In this document: in pieces, positions 45,290-57,125 of the stretch
Layout of the letters: each line of letters starts with the position of its first letter
How positions within the stretch are numbered: the stretch's first letter is position 1
From: Tilletiopsis washingtonensis
Taxonomy: Eukaryota; Basidiomycota; Exobasidiomycetes; Entylomatales
DNA: 64,000 nt
Direction of reading: 5' to 3'
Assembly: GCF_003144115.1 (NCBI RefSeq)
Contig: NW_020312001.1
Location: 880,698 to 944,697, forward strand
Translations under genes and position numbers: made by a program
Notes under the pieces: model-generated
Database searches by the model: none
What the model was told of the DNA's origin: nothing
The model's input: only the letters and a program-made list of their open reading frames with translations

Positions 45290-46909
45290 ATGTCGCACTG
45301 CAAGTTCGAGCACCCCCGGCGTGAGTGGCACCGACAAATGCGGCACCACAGGCCGTGCATATGCTGCGCATATATGCGCGGCTGCGCGGCCAGTGGGCCG
45401 CCTCACCCGGGCCGGCGCTCACCCGTTCCTCTGACCCACAGACGGCCACACCGGCTTCCTGCCGCGCAAGCGCGCGGCCCGCCACCGCGGAAAGGTGAAG
45501 TCGTGAGTGTTGCGTGGCGACAGTGGCAGAGCAGGGAGAAGGCGGAGAGGAATGCGGGAGAGGGGCAGGTGGACGAGAGGGAGCTGCGGTATGTGACGAG
45601 CGAGATGGCGACGCGGCGTGCGCAGAGAGACAGGCCGATGAAGACGCAGCGGCACCTGCGCCAGCCGCACACACTCGAGCCGCAGAGCCGCAGTGCTGAT
45701 GCGCGGCTCGCTGCAGGTTCCCCAAGGACGACGCCAAGAAGCCGGTCCACCTCACGGCCATGATGGGCTACAAGGCCGGCATGACGCACGTCGTGCGCGA
45801 CCTCGACCGCCCCGGCTCGAAGATGCACAAGCGTGAGATCGTCGAGGCCGTCACGGTCATCGAGGCGCCGCCGATGGTCGTCGTCGGTGTCGTCGGCTAC
45901 GTCGAGACGCCGCGCGGCCTGCGCTCGCTCACCACTGTGTGGGCCGAGCACCTGTCCGACGAGGTCAAGCGCCGCTTCTACAAGAACTGGTACCGCAGCA
46001 AGAAGAAGGCCTTCACCAAGTACGCGCAGAAGCACTCGGCCAACAACGGCGCGGGCATCGCGCGCGAGCTCGAGCGCATCCGCAAGTACTGCACCGTCGT
46101 GCGCGTGCTTGCCCACACGCAGATCCGCAAGACGGGCCTGAAGCAGAAGAAGGCGCACATGATGGAGATCCAGGTCAACGGCGGCAGCGTCGCCGACAAG
46201 GTCGACTTCGCCAAGGCGTCGTTCGAGAAGACGTTCGACGCCAAGTCGCTGTTCGAGGAGAACGAGAACGTCGACATCATTGCCGTCACGCGGGGTCACG
46301 GCTTCGAGGGTGTGACGGCGCGTTGGGGCACAAAGAAGCTGCCGCGCAAGACCCACAAGGGTCTCCGCAAGGTGAGTCGCGTGGGTGTGTGTGGGTTTGC
46401 GAGCGGGTCTGACACGCAGCGCAGATTGCTTGCATTGGTGCCTGGCACCCGGCCGAGGTCATGTACACGGTGCCGCGCGCCGGTCAGGACGGTTACCACC
46501 ACCGCACGGAGCTCAACAAGAAGATCTACCGCATCGACACTGGCTCCAACAAGGCTTCCGGCTCCACGTCGTTCGGTGAGTCGTGCTGTGTGCCGCGTCG
46601 CTGCGCCGCCTCTCACACCCCCCCGCAGACATCGGAGACAAGCCGATCACGCCGATGGGCGGCTTCCCGCACTACGGTGTCGTCAACGAGGACTTCCTCA
46701 TGGTCAAGGGCTCCGTGCCCGGCCCGCGCAAGCGCATCCTCACCGTGCGCAAGTCGCTCATGGTCCACACGTCGCGCCGCGACCTCGAGAAGACGTCGCT
46801 CAAGTGGATCAACACGGCCTCGACGTTCGGCCACGGCATCTACCAGACGGGCGCCGAGCGCCTGCAGGTCGAGGGCCCGCGCAAGGCCAAGCCGGTGTAC
46901 ACGGCATAA
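45290..46909 (+). CDS. RPL3: 60S ribosomal protein L3 (uL3)
   Basis: Five exons: 45290-45320, 45442-45502, 45717 to about 46373, about 46427-46574, and about 46627-46909. The N-terminus [32 protein letters not shown] is rebuilt across two introns and matches eukaryotic uL3. Downstream hallmarks are [36 protein letters not shown] and [35 protein letters not shown], which surrounds the peptidyl-transferase-facing W-finger and the histidine that is methylated in yeast. [17 protein letters not shown] and [17 protein letters not shown] follow. The protein is an early-assembling 60S component. The first two introns (121 and 214 nt) are longer than the later 53-nt ones. Confidence 0.97.
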
Positions 46910-47365
46910 AAAGCGTGTTGTTTCCTCTATTGTCACGTTCCCCTCACTCTTGCACCCACTCATGTCGCGCCTCATCCATCCCACCACCCCCTGCAAATCA
47001 CACTGATCTGCGCTGTAGCCTGGCGTGTTGGTCGACGGGAAAGAGAGGGAGGGCATGCGATGCGCTGGGCCGCCGATGGAACCCGTGTGCGAGAGGACAC
47101 GCTATGCGATGGGTTGCGTCTGTCACCGCCGTGCGCTACATCTCGTCACCCCGCACGTCCGGGTAGATATGGCATTCGGGCAACGACGGGATATGCGGGA
47201 CAAGCGATGCGTGAAGATGAATGAAGATCGGGCGGAAGATGAAGCGGCGGGCGGGACGACTACGTGAGAAGGCGTGGACAGGGTCGTGCGGTTGCAAATG
47301 ATGTTGCAAGAGTGTGAAGGAGACACGTGTGAGGGTCATGAAGCATCAAGGGGGTCCGGGAACGA
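46910..47365. other. Convergent 3' flanks of RPL3 and CDC6
   Basis: About 455 bp of lower GC. It holds 3' UTRs of both genes. A run aaaaag follows the RPL3 stop; no classical AATAAA signal is obvious. Nothing else was recognised. Confidence 0.5.
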
Positions 47366-50156
47366 CTAGAAGGAGCCCTGGGCCATGCGTCCGCCGCCGA
47401 GCTCGACGTCGCGCACGCTCTGCATCTCGCGGGCCCGCGCCTCCCAGCCGCGCGTGCGGCGGATGCGCTCCTCCTCGGCGTTCCACATGCGCCGCACGGC
47501 CTCGAGCGTCGACGTCTGCGGCGCGATGCCGCTCGAGGCAGGCGGCGGCGTCGTGATGCCCTTGAGCACCTCGTCGGCGCCGATGGCGAGTGCCACGCTG
47601 CGGTTCGCCGCCTGCAGCTGCTTCTTGCTGGCGCGGCGTGCGCCGGCCGACGAGGCGGCAGCGGCGTTGGACTCGCCGTCGCTTGTGCTCACGAGGCCGT
47701 GCACGCCGAGGAGCTCAACGACGTCAAGAAACTCCGAGGCCTCGAGCGTCGAGAAGGCACAGCCGTCGTTCTTGATGGCGGCGGCGTACGTGGCCTCGAC
47801 GTCGACGAGGCGCAGCGCACGCGTCTTGCTGCTGCTGCCGTCCTGGCTGCCAGACGAGCCGCTGCCGAGCACGGCCAGGCCTTCTTGTGCGCGCCGCTGC
47901 GCGACGAGGATGGCGAGGAGCACGAGCTTGGGCTGCAGGCCGAGCGAGCGGACCTTGGCCAGCTGCGGGCTGCCGAGCACGGCGCTGAGCACGCGCAGGA
48001 TGTGTGCCGGCGTGACCTTGGGCGCGTCGATGGGCGTAAAGTGTGCCAGCAGCGTGGCGGAGTCCTCGGCGCCGGGCACGGCGAGGAGTTTCTTGCGCTG
48101 CTCCGTCTCGACGGCGTCGACGGCCAGGCGTGCGGCGTCGAGGGCCTTGCGCAGGTCGCCGGTGGCCTGTGCGATCTTCTTGGCGGCGAGCTCGAGCGCG
48201 GCAGGCGTGAAGAGCGCCGGCGTCGGGTCGACGTCCATCGTCTCCTCGGCAACGATGCCGCCGTCGTAGCGCTCGCGCAGGCCGCAGAGGCGTGCGCGCA
48301 CGACCGAGACGATCTCGGCGGCGCCAAAGGGCCGGAAGTGCAGCAGCGCCGGCGGCGCGCCCTTGCTGGCGAGCAGCGGCACGAAGCGCTCCGTGAGGTC
48401 GAGCGAGTTGGCAATGCCGATGAGCGCACACGTGCCACGGCCGTTCTTGCTCGGCGCAGCGGTGGCGGCCCAGGAGAAGAGGCGGTAGAGCACGTTTTGC
48501 TGTGCGCGGTTGCGCAGCAGGTGGTCGATCTCGTCGAGCACGATGAGCGTGCGCCGCTTGGGGTCCTTGACAAGAGCGCCGAGGTCGCGCTCGGCCAGTG
48601 CGTCGGCCACGGCGTCGGTGCCCGCCGACGCCGGCACGTCGTCGCGCTCGCCGAGAGCCTGCAGGACCTTGGCGAAGATGGCACGTGGGTGCTCGATGGT
48701 CATGCAGTTGACAAAGGCGATGCGCGGCGCCGGCAGCGCCAGCTGGTCCTCGCGCAGCTGCGCCAGGATGCTGCGCAGCAGCGCCGTCTTGCCCGTGCCG
48801 GGCATGCCGCAGACGTACAGCGCGCCCGAGTCCTGCGCGCCGTCGAGCTCGACGAGCGCCTCGCCCTCGCCGGCCGGGTGGGCGCTGTGCTCGAGGTGCT
48901 GGTAGAGCTCGAAGCGCGAGTTGAGGAAGCGCTGCAGCGTCTTGCGCTCCTTTTCGCGGCCCACGACCTGCACCTCGGCAGCGGCCTCGGAGCCCTCGTC
49001 GACGTCGTCGGTGCCGGAGCTGCAGCGCAGCAGCGCGCGAGCGTGGCTGTAGACGTTGGCGAATGTCGGCGCCGCCTCGACGGCCGGCAGCTCCTTGGTG
49101 CGGTGTGTCGGCGTCGAGGGCACCGACGAGGCGGGCGTGAGGCAGCGCGACGCCTGGCTGTCGCAGAGCTGGCTCTCGAAGAGCGAGCTGGTCGCCGTGC
49201 CCTGGCTGGAGAAGTAGCTCTCGTCGTCGCAGGCGTAGGAGAAGCTGGACACCGACGGCGAGGCAATGCTGCCGCCGCACGACGATGCGGCGCCGTCGTT
49301 GAGGCGCAGGCGCGACATGGATGCGCCGGGCGTGAGGGCGGCGAGTGCCTCGAAGCTGAGCTCGTCGTCGTGTGCGTTGCGTGGCCGCTTGCGGGTGCCG
49401 CCGGCGGAGAAGGACGACGTGCTGGAGAAGGAGCGCGCGGGGCCTGGCGCAGGTGTCAGTATGCTGTGTGGCTGTGCGATGCATGCACGACTCACCGTCA
49501 CTGCGCAGCGAGCGAGCCGACGAAGACGAGCTCATGCTGGGCCGCGCCAGGCGCCGTGCCGTCGCCGACGCGGCGGGCGACGGCGCGCGCCGCTGCATCG
49601 GCGAGGCGGCGCTGGCACGGGTTCTTCGGGCCACGGCCTCCTCCTGAGCATCGCGCGCCTCGGCCATGCGCTGGCGCTCCGTCATGTCGAGCGCCTGGCG
49701 CAGCGGCGCCACGTTTTCCTTGTTGCTGTCGTCGCGCGCCTCGAGCGCCTCGCTGTCCTGGCTGCAGCCGCCGACGCGCTGCGCGTGCGGCGGCTCGTCG
49801 TCGGGCGCGCCGTCGCCGGCGCCGCAGCTGCTGCGTGTGCGGCTGACGGACGTGCGGCGGCTGGGCGTGCTTGAGCTGCTCGCGGACGACGACGGTGCGG
49901 AGCGGGTGCGCGGTGCGCTGCTGCCGCCGCTGCTGCTGCCGGCGCCGTCCTCGGGCGCGTACACGGCGGGCATCGACACGGTGCGTGCAAAGGCGCGGCG
50001 GCCGCCGAGCAGCGGCTGCGGCTGCGACGTGGTGCGGCGGAAGAGGCGCGGTGCCGAGAGTGAAGGCTTGAGCGGCGTGAGCTCGCCAGCATCGGCGCCG
50101 TCGGGCGTGGGCGTGGTGGCCTGCAGGCGGGCGCTGAGCGCGCGCGTGGTCGGCAT
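47366..50156 (-). CDS. CDC6: Cdc6/Cdc18 replication-licensing AAA+ ATPase
   Basis: Two exons (about 49496-50156 and 47366 to about 49440) give about 910 residues, longer than yeast Cdc6 (513) because of a Ser/Ala-rich disordered N-terminus. That tail contains possible CDK sites (TPLK, TPSRR). The AAA+ module starts VVGREKERKTLQRFL, with Walker A CGMPGTGKTALL, Walker B TLIVLDEIDHLLR, sensor 1 LIGIANSLDLTERF and sensor 2 ATGDLRKALDAARLAV. The C-terminal winged-helix follows (LGLQPKLVLLAILVAQ...FLDVVELLGVHGLVS). YCGMPGTGKT with VNCMTIEHP is the Cdc6/Orc1 pattern, and there is no BAH domain as in Orc1. It loads the MCM helicase with ORC and Cdt1 in G1. The ATG at 50156 is preferred over the upstream non-ATG frame. 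Confidence 0.93.
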
Positions 50157-51180
50157 GCCGGGTGGCTGTGGCAAGTGCGGTGCAGTGTGGTGTGTGTGTT
50201 AGTGCCAGAATGAGGTGTGAGGACCGGAGTGAGGTGTCGCTGGGTGGTGAGGTAGGGAGGAGGGATGGACGATGGCCGGCGGCTGCCATCGCCAGGCCAC
50301 GCAGAGAGCTCGCCTCGCCTCTGCCCTGCCGCCCACTGCTCTGGTGCCGCGCTGCCCGCCTGCGCTGGGCGATGCAGCGCGTGCACCGTGCAGCGCCCGC
50401 ACACTCGCGCCGTGCCTGCGCGGCGGATCTTCTCACGCCGCCCCGACGCGCGCCACTTAACGCGCTGCCTCACGCGACGCGCGCGCGCGCGCCGTCACGC
50501 GGCCGCCCGCCGCTGCCGTGCCTCTCGCTCTCGCCGGCGCCGCCCAGGTGTTGTTCTCGGCGCTGTCAACGTCATCTGCCGCAGCACCGCACCTGTTCCC
50601 TTCACCAACCACAAGGCAGCCCTCTCGCTCGTCCATGCGCATCCGGCGCTGCTTCATCGCACCGCATCGCGTCGCGCTCGGCCTCCTCCCACGCCAGGCG
50701 CCGCATGGCAGCAGCTCGCGGGCAAAGAGGCGCATGCGAGGCGCGCTCGCCGCCGGCCGAGAGGTGCACGCGGTGCGGCGCGCGCCATCAGCGTGCAGCC
50801 GCAGCATGCAGGGTCGCCGGCGGGCAGGCTGCACCGATGCGCTGACGCTGAAATGGCATGCCTGCTCCGCACCGCAAGCGCAGCGACCCTTTGCGATGCA
50901 GCACAGAGCAGCAACGAAGGCGGGGCCAGCCCGGGATGGCGCTGGCGGATGCGCCAGGCGGCGGCAGCCGTTGGGCGCCCACGTGCGCGCCGCAGACGCA
51001 TCCGCCGCGTGCGCGCCACGCTTGCGGCAGCGTGCGGCAAGCGTCCGCTCGGCCTCGGGCACGGCATGCAGCATCAGCGACGGATGCCGCAGCACAGGCA
51101 GAGACATCAGACGAGGCGAGATCGCTGCATTTCGCACGATCGCAGCTTTGGCACTAAGAGACAGCCGGCTGCTGTCGCGC
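50157..51180. other. Intergenic, CDC6 promoter
   Basis: About 1 kb. CDC6 reads left from its left end, and the GFA gene ends at its right end. I found no clear MCB (ACGCGT) cluster near the CDC6 start by eye. Frames are low-complexity and appear non-coding. Confidence 0.45.
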
Positions 51181-51880
51181 TCACTTCGCCGACACCTGCT
51201 CCGAGCCGGGCATGCCCTTGAGCAGCGTCTGCCCGGCAAAGTCCCAGCCCTTGGCCGTGGCACGCGCCGCCGACGGGTCTGCGCAGCGTCAGCAATTGAC
51301 GTGCAGGGGCCGCTGCAGCCGCGCAACGCACAGAAGAGGTGCACCGAGATCTCGGGCATCACGCCGTCGAGGTCGTCGAGCGCGCCGGCCTTGAGGAACA
51401 TGGGCTTGGGGTCGTACTCTGCAAGCGGGCTCAGTATTGCATCGCAGGGCACAGCAGCCGCCACGCACCCAGCGTCGTCGCCAGCGGCGAGCCGCACTTG
51501 CTGCAGAACCAGCGGCGCGGGCCCTCGCCCTTGTCGCTGCAGGCAATGTCAGTGCTGAGCGGCCATGCGGTGTCCGGTGCTGCTCACCACGTGTCGAGGT
51601 ACGAGGCCAGGCCGTCCTTCTTCGTCCACTTGTGCTTGGCCGCCTCGACGCCGAGACTGCGCCCCGGTCAGCCATCGGGCGGTAGCAGATGCACGACGAC
51701 GCACTTGAAGCTGGCCAGGCCGCCAGTGTAGCGGCGGCAGCTGGTGCAGTGGCTGAGGGTGCGTGAGCAGCAGCAGCGAAGCACACAGGCCCACCACACG
51801 CACCACGCAATGCCGGGGCCGGCGTCGCCCGAGTACTCGTACGTGCACGCGCCGCAGAGGCAGGAGCCGGTGAAAGGCAT
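51181..51880 (-). CDS. GFA-domain (Mss4-like fold) zinc protein, CENP-V/Gfa type
   Basis: A short multi-exon gene from ATG 51880. The zinc-ligand motifs are in order: GSCLCGACTYEYSG, HCTSCRRYTG, and FCSKCGSPLATTLG, followed by FLKAGALDDLDGVMPEISVHLF and a C-terminal ATAKGWDFAGQTLLKGMPG. This is the glutathione-dependent formaldehyde-activating (GFA) family pattern. Fungi carry many copies of unknown substrate, so a formaldehyde role should not be assumed. There are about five exons with 50-nt introns; the last junction joins HLF(Y) to PSAARAT. Stop TGA is at 51181. Confidence 0.85.
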
Positions 51881-52787
51881 GGTGGTGATGTGAGGTGGTG
51901 GTGATGGACAGCGGCGAGGGGTGCGCGGTGCGCTGCTTTTGACTTTGCGAGGCCGCCGCCGCAGCAGGCGCGTCTGTGGGGCTGCTGTCGCACGACACCT
52001 GCGCCAAGTCGCCGGGTGCTCTACCTGTACGATGGATGAGCCTGACGGCCGTCAATCGTGTGCACAACCACTCTGCATGCTGACTCTACTGGCGGCCGGC
52101 CGTGCGCACCGGCGCGGACGGGCCCGGCACGCGAGATGGCCCGAGCGGGAGTGGGGGCCGCCGTCAGCCCCGCGCGCGCAGCGGCGGCGGCAGTGCGGAG
52201 CAGCAAGCTGGACGGTGCGCCGTGCTCGTCCGAACCACATAGCTTGCAGCGCAGCAGCAACTCGGCCAATTCTTGGTCGCAGAAAGCGGATGTGGACCAC
52301 CGAGCGAGGCTTGCAGGGATGGCGCACGCCGCAGAGGAAGCAAAGTGGGGCGCCCTCTAGCGCTAGGCCGGCGGCCCCTGTGCTGCCGCGCGTGTCGCCG
52401 CATGCAAGCGCCACTCTACTGGCCGCCGCTCGTCAAGCTGCCATCGCTGCACGACAGTGCAAGCAGCGAGATGTGCACGAGCCGTGCTGGTCCTGTTCAG
52501 CCTGCAGTGGACACAGCGTCGCCTGACCCGCTGCGGCCCCCGAACGCGGCCGGCGCCGAGGCCAGCAGAGTGCTGTTCCCACGTCTGCGCGCACGCCGCC
52601 TCGTGGCTGCGGCAGTCATGCTTGTGCCGACCGGTTCGCCGCTGCATCGCCGCCAACCTCGCACTTGAGCGCACACAGCAACGCACACAGCGACACGCAC
52701 GGCTGCTGAAACACATCTCAGACGTTACATTGCAGCGTGACAGGTCGTTCGGAAGCAGTGCGCAGTGCGCAGTGCAGTGCAGCGCTT
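51881..52787. other. Intergenic region
   Basis: About 900 bp. It contains the promoter of the GFA gene (left end) and the 3' flank of the MFS gene. A cgcagtgcgcagtgcagtgcag-like short repeat lies near 52757-52782. No gene was recognised. Confidence 0.5.
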
Positions 52788-54689
52788 TTACACGAGGTAG
52801 CGGAAGTTCGCCTGCGCCAGCTTCAGCTTCTCGCCGTGCTTGCCGTCCTCGGCAGCGCCGTGCTCGAGGCCCTGCAGCTGTGCCAATGCGCGGTTGCGGC
52901 GCTGCAGCACCTGCCGCAGCACGAGCGCCGTCGCGATGCTGACGAGGGCGGAGGATGCGCAGATCGTGTTGCTCTGCCAGTCTGGGTAGCGAAGAGGTGT
53001 CAGCGGCGCACATCAGTGGCACGCGACGTGGGCACTCACACGACGGGGCCCAGCGCGAGTCCCAGACGTAGCTGCCGGCGATGTTGCCCACCTGCGAGAT
53101 GCAGTTGACGTAGGCAATCGCCGTGGCGCGCTTGTACGGCGGATGCGGCACGCTGTTGCTGATCCACGGCAGGATCACGACGAAGCCGCCGTATGACGAG
53201 GCCATGATGAAGAGGGCGAAGAAGCGCGCGCCCAGATTCGTCGTCACCGACGCAATGATGAAGCCCGCGATGCCCACAAGCATGGGAATCGAGATGTGCA
53301 GGAAGCGCTCGCCCGTCTTGTCCGCGTGGCGAGCGTTGAAGAAGACAACAAGCCACGCAAACGCCCAGATTGGTGCCGTACACAAGAGGGTTACGATGCG
53401 CGAATAGCCGAGTGTGCCGACGATGGAGGCTGTGGGTGTGTGAGCGGGGAGCCGAGGAAGGGGTCACGCTCATGCCACTCACGGAAGAAGGCGTTGAAGC
53501 TGACGGAGAGCACGCAGAAGGTGAGGCACACGGCGAGGAGGTGCACGACGGGATCCTTCATCGCGGCGTAGAAGCCCGAGAGCGGCGTCTCGCCGTCCTC
53601 GCCGGCAATGTCGCGGCGGCCGCTGTCCTCGGCGATGCGCTGCACGGCGATGGCCGTCTCCGTCTCGCTGAGGAACGGCGAGTTGTGCGGGAACTCGGGC
53701 AGGAAGACGAGGCAGAGCACCTGGTAGGCGAGAGGGTCAGCTGCGGAGGAGCGAGACCGCGCCGAAGTACGCACGCCAATGAGGATCGTCGCGACACCCT
53801 CCAGGATGAAGAGCCACTTCCAACCGGCGATGCCGCCGACGTTGTCCATGCCACCGAGGATGCCAGCCGCGATGAGGCCAGCCAGGGCATTGCTGATGAT
53901 CGAGCCAGAGTACAGGATAGCCGTGCGTGTTGAGAGCTCCGTCTTTGTGTACCACTTGGAGAGGATGAGCAGGGCTCTGCGCGGGTGTCAGCGCGTGTCA
54001 GGGTGAGACCAAGTCTGGCGCCACACGCACCCGGGGAAGAAGGCGGCCTCGACGACACCGAGGAAGATGCGGATGACGAGCAGGTGCGAGTAGCTGTCGG
54101 CGGCGGCAGTGGCGGTGCTGATGCCGCCCCACACGATGATGGCGAGGCCCATGTAGAGGCGCGGGCGGCCGAGCCAGAGCATGAGGTTCGACGAGGGAAT
54201 CTGCAGCAGGATGTAGCTGTGGGCGGCGTGAGCGTGTGGGCCAGCGCAGCGGCACATGCTGCCGCAACGCACCCGACGAAGAGAATGCTGATTCCAGTGG
54301 CCCACTGCGCATTATCGAGGTTGAGGTCCGTCTGCATGCCGCCGAGGCGCGCGCTAGCCATGGCATTACGGTCGACTGCGAGAGGGCGTCAGCAGCCGTG
54401 CAGGACACGTCACACAGCACCACTCACGGTAGTTGGTGATGTAGGCAAGGATGAGCAGCGGCATGAGGCGCAGGTCGACACGGCGCACGAGGGCCTTCTC
54501 GGCGGCGCGGCGCTCGTCGGGCGAGAGGTGTGCGAGGAGCGCGAGCTGGCGCGCCTGGTCGGCATCGACGGCGGCCGCCACCGCCGGCGTCGGCTCGACG
54601 GCGCCGGCGGTGAGCAGCGGCGCGGGCGCGTGGGCGTCGTGCGACGCCGTGCGCAGCGAGTCCTTCTTGTCGTGCGAGGAGGTGGACAT
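52788..54689 (-). CDS. MFS permease, anion:cation symporter family (Dal5/Tna1-like)
   Basis: A multi-exon gene from ATG 54689. The cytosolic N-terminus ends RRVDLRLMPLLILAYITNY, the usual start of TM1 in allantoate/nicotinate/pantothenate-type permeases. DRNAMASARLGGMQTDLNL is rebuilt across an intron and matches the family D-R-x-N-x-G/A loop. Further segments are GISILFVGYILLQIPSSNLMLW, FFPGALLILSKWYTKTE (the conserved F.PG...LS.WY...E loop), KWLFILEGVATILIG, and a second six-TM half ending FRYLV. Twelve membrane helices in total. It would import an organic anion at the plasma membrane. Substrate cannot be assigned. Confidence 0.9.
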
Positions 54690-55257
54690 GGCGAGGCGAG
54701 GCGAGGAGTGTGTGGGGCAGTGTGGGGAACGACAAGGGCGCGCTTCTTAACGTTTGCCGTCGCCGCGGCGGTCAGAGGCTCTGCCCCTCCGGCTCTGCGG
54801 CGGCGGCGCGCGCGTCTTGCCACAGCCGCCCTCCTCTGCTCCTGCGCCGCCGTCACGGTCAACACGGCGCCGGCACAAGCGCGACCCAGCGGACCGGACC
54901 GGTCCGAGCTCCGAAGCAGCGCCGGCACGGCAGCAGTGTAAGTCTGGCATGTATCGGGGCTCGGACCGGCGCAGTTTGCCCGCTCGCTGGCCGAGGCCAA
55001 CGCGGCGGGCGCTGCGCCGGACCCGCTCGCCAGGCACCGTCCACCACGCCGGCGCCCCGGACCGGCGGCCGCTCCTTTCTCCACGGGGCCCCTCACACTG
55101 CAGCACACTGGGCATCCCGGTCTACGGCTCGGAGGTCGGCTCCGGGTGCGCCGCCGAGCACCCTGCCAAGCCACGCGGCCGGCAGCCCTCCGGTCCGCGG
55201 CCCTCCGCGTCCGATCGGGCACCTCAGACAAGGGCATGGATGACATGTGCATTACGT
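54690..55257. other. Intergenic, MFS promoter and ING 3' flank
   Basis: About 570 bp. The left part serves the leftward MFS gene. GC-rich inverted snippets such as accggaccggtccg (54892-54905) form a short palindrome. No gene was recognised. Confidence 0.45.
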
Positions 55258-56897
55258 TCAGCGCTTCGAGCGTCCTGCAACAGCCGGAAGCGACGGCGGC
55301 TTGCACCTGTGCAGCACTCGTCAGCCCTCGCCGTGTCGCCCACACCGCACACCACTCACGGCGCATCCTCCGGCACGACGGCCTTCTTGCGCCCCGGCCA
55401 CGCGGGCGGCGCACAGAAGAGGCACCACCACGCGCCGCTCGGCTCGGCGTCGAGGCCGACGCAGGCGTAGTGGAACCACTCGCGCGGGCAGTCCTCGTTT
55501 TCGCACGCCACCATCTGCGGCGCGTCAGCGGGGCGAGGCGAGCAGCACGGCAGCGGCACTCACGTCGCCAAACGAGACGCGGTCGCAGTAGCAGTACTTG
55601 GGCTCGTTGGGGTCGATGGGCATGTCCGGCACGAGGCCGCGCGCCGCCTCGTCGTCGCCGTCGCCGCCGTCGGGCGCTGCATCCGGTGCGGCGCCGTCGC
55701 CCTTCCACTCGCGCCAGCTGCCGCGCATGCCGCCGCGCCAGCCCCGTCCAGCGCCACGCCCGCCGCGGCCGCCACGCGCTCGGCTGCGGCCGCGCGCCTG
55801 CGCCGCCGGCTGCGGCGACGTCTCGGCCTCGGGCGCCTCGAGCTCGAGCGCCGACGACTGCGGCGTGTCGTCGGCGCGCCGGGCTTCCTCCTCGGGCGAC
55901 GCCATGCCGAGCGCCTCGCGCACGCCGCGGCTCGCCTCGGTGCCGGCGCGCAGGCCGAGCAGCAGGCTGCTCTCGCTGCGCTGCAGGTCCGCGTCGAGGC
56001 GCCGGATGTGCGCGTCGACGGAGGCGTATGCCGTCACCGCCAGGCCGACCTTCTCCTCGGACGCGCGCTGCGCCTCGCCGGCCGCCAGCGCCACGGCGCG
56101 CAGGCGTGCCAGGCGTGTCTCCTTGCTCTCTGACGCCGGCGCCAGGCGGGCGTCGCGGTAGAGGCGCGTCTCGCGCGCGAGTGTTGCCAGCCGGCCTGCA
56201 GACTGCTCAGCCGGGGTGCGGGAGAAGAGCCACGGGCCGGCACGCACCTTGCACCTTGGTCTCGAGCTCGCGCATCAGCGCAAAGGAGCGGTGCAGCTCG
56301 AGCGGCAGCTGCTCGACGACTGTGGGCAGCGTCAGAGATGTGCGGCATGGCGGGCGTCTGGCTCAGCGCGACAGAGCACGCGGCCAGCGCAGCGCAGGCC
56401 GACCAGTGCGTCTCCTAGCCGCAGAGGCATGCCCGCAGCGACCTCAGCAGCGGTCTTGACGTAGTGCAGCCATGCCTCTTGACCCACCGCCACGTAGTGC
56501 AGCCATGCCTCTTGACCCACCGCCATGGCGCACCGCCGAGCACGCTGCACCGCCCGCGCACCCACGCCCCCCACTCACTCTCGAAGTACTCCTCGCTCCA
56601 GCCGGCGAGCCAGGCGGCCTCCTCGCGCTGGCGCTCCTGCTCGGCGTCGGCGGCGTCGCGCAGGCGCTGCTGCTCGCGCGCGGCGGCCTGCTCGCGCGCC
56701 TCGCGCTGCTCGGGCGTCTCGGGCTGCGGCTCGGCCTTGGCCGCACGGCGCCGCTTGGCGCGGCCGGCGGGCGCAGCGGGCTCGGCGGTGCCGGCGGTGC
56801 TGGTGCGGCTGCGCGTGCCGTACGAGGCGTGCGCGGGCAGGCGGCTGGGCCCGGCGCCGGCGTCGCTGGCGGGTGCGGGCGACGAGCGCGACGACAT
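55258..56897 (-). CDS. ING-family PHD-finger protein
   Basis: Starts at ATG 56897 with a disordered Lys/Arg/Ala/Glu N-terminus ending EEYFE. After a long intron the ING helix follows: VEQLPLELHRSFALMRELETKVQ. A Leu/Arg-rich coiled stretch, an acidic/Gly-Arg (RGG-like) linker and a PHD finger come next, with Cys/His in order [31 protein letters not shown]...WWCLFC. The PHD would read H3K4me3 and the ING helix would anchor to a HAT or HDAC complex (Yng1/Yng2/Pho23 class). The last exon is spliced by a 53-nt intron with CTGAC and CAG, adding CKPPSLPAVAGRSKR before the stop at 55258. If that intron is retained, a stop occurs at 55356. Which complex it joins is not clear. Confidence 0.88.
56461..56526. 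repeat. Perfect 33-bp tandem duplication inside an ING-gene intron
   Basis: Two adjacent copies of a 33-bp unit starting gtagtgcagccatgcctctt and ending caccgccac/t, identical except for the final base. It lies in the roughly 245-nt first intron of the ING gene, much longer than the local 50-nt norm. Because 33 is a multiple of three, the antisense frame through it stays open and repeats WRWVKRHGCTT. Confidence 0.9.
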
Positions 56898-57125
56898 GGC
56901 GGTGCGGGTGATGGTGGAGGTGCGGAGAGAGGTGATGACGAGACGCGCGACGCGTCAAAGCAAGCCAAGCGCCGCGCGCCGAGAGCAACACATCGACATC
57001 GCACGGCGCCACATCACCTCCCGCCCTCCCACCACCACCACGCCTGCGCGCCCGCCGCACCCGCCATTCTGCTCTGCCGCACCGCGCTGCGCCTCGCTCC
57101 GCCGCGCCCGAGGCTGCGCTGCGGC
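56898..57125. promoter_or_regulatory. Bidirectional promoter between ING and SLX4-like genes
   Basis: 228 bp between divergent start codons. It contains a CCACCACCAC tract (57030-57043) and no obvious TATA box. Both genes have nuclear roles, so co-expression is plausible but unproven. Confidence 0.45.

Noticed and set aside
45503-45716. C/D-box snoRNA in RPL3 intron 2
   Set aside because: The C-box-like cgatgaa deviates from RTGATGA and no terminal stem was evident; reported only as a weak hint.
47699-49846. 715-codon + strand frame opposite CDC6
   Set aside because: A shadow of the CDC6 frame; no domains, codon pattern mirrors the antisense gene.
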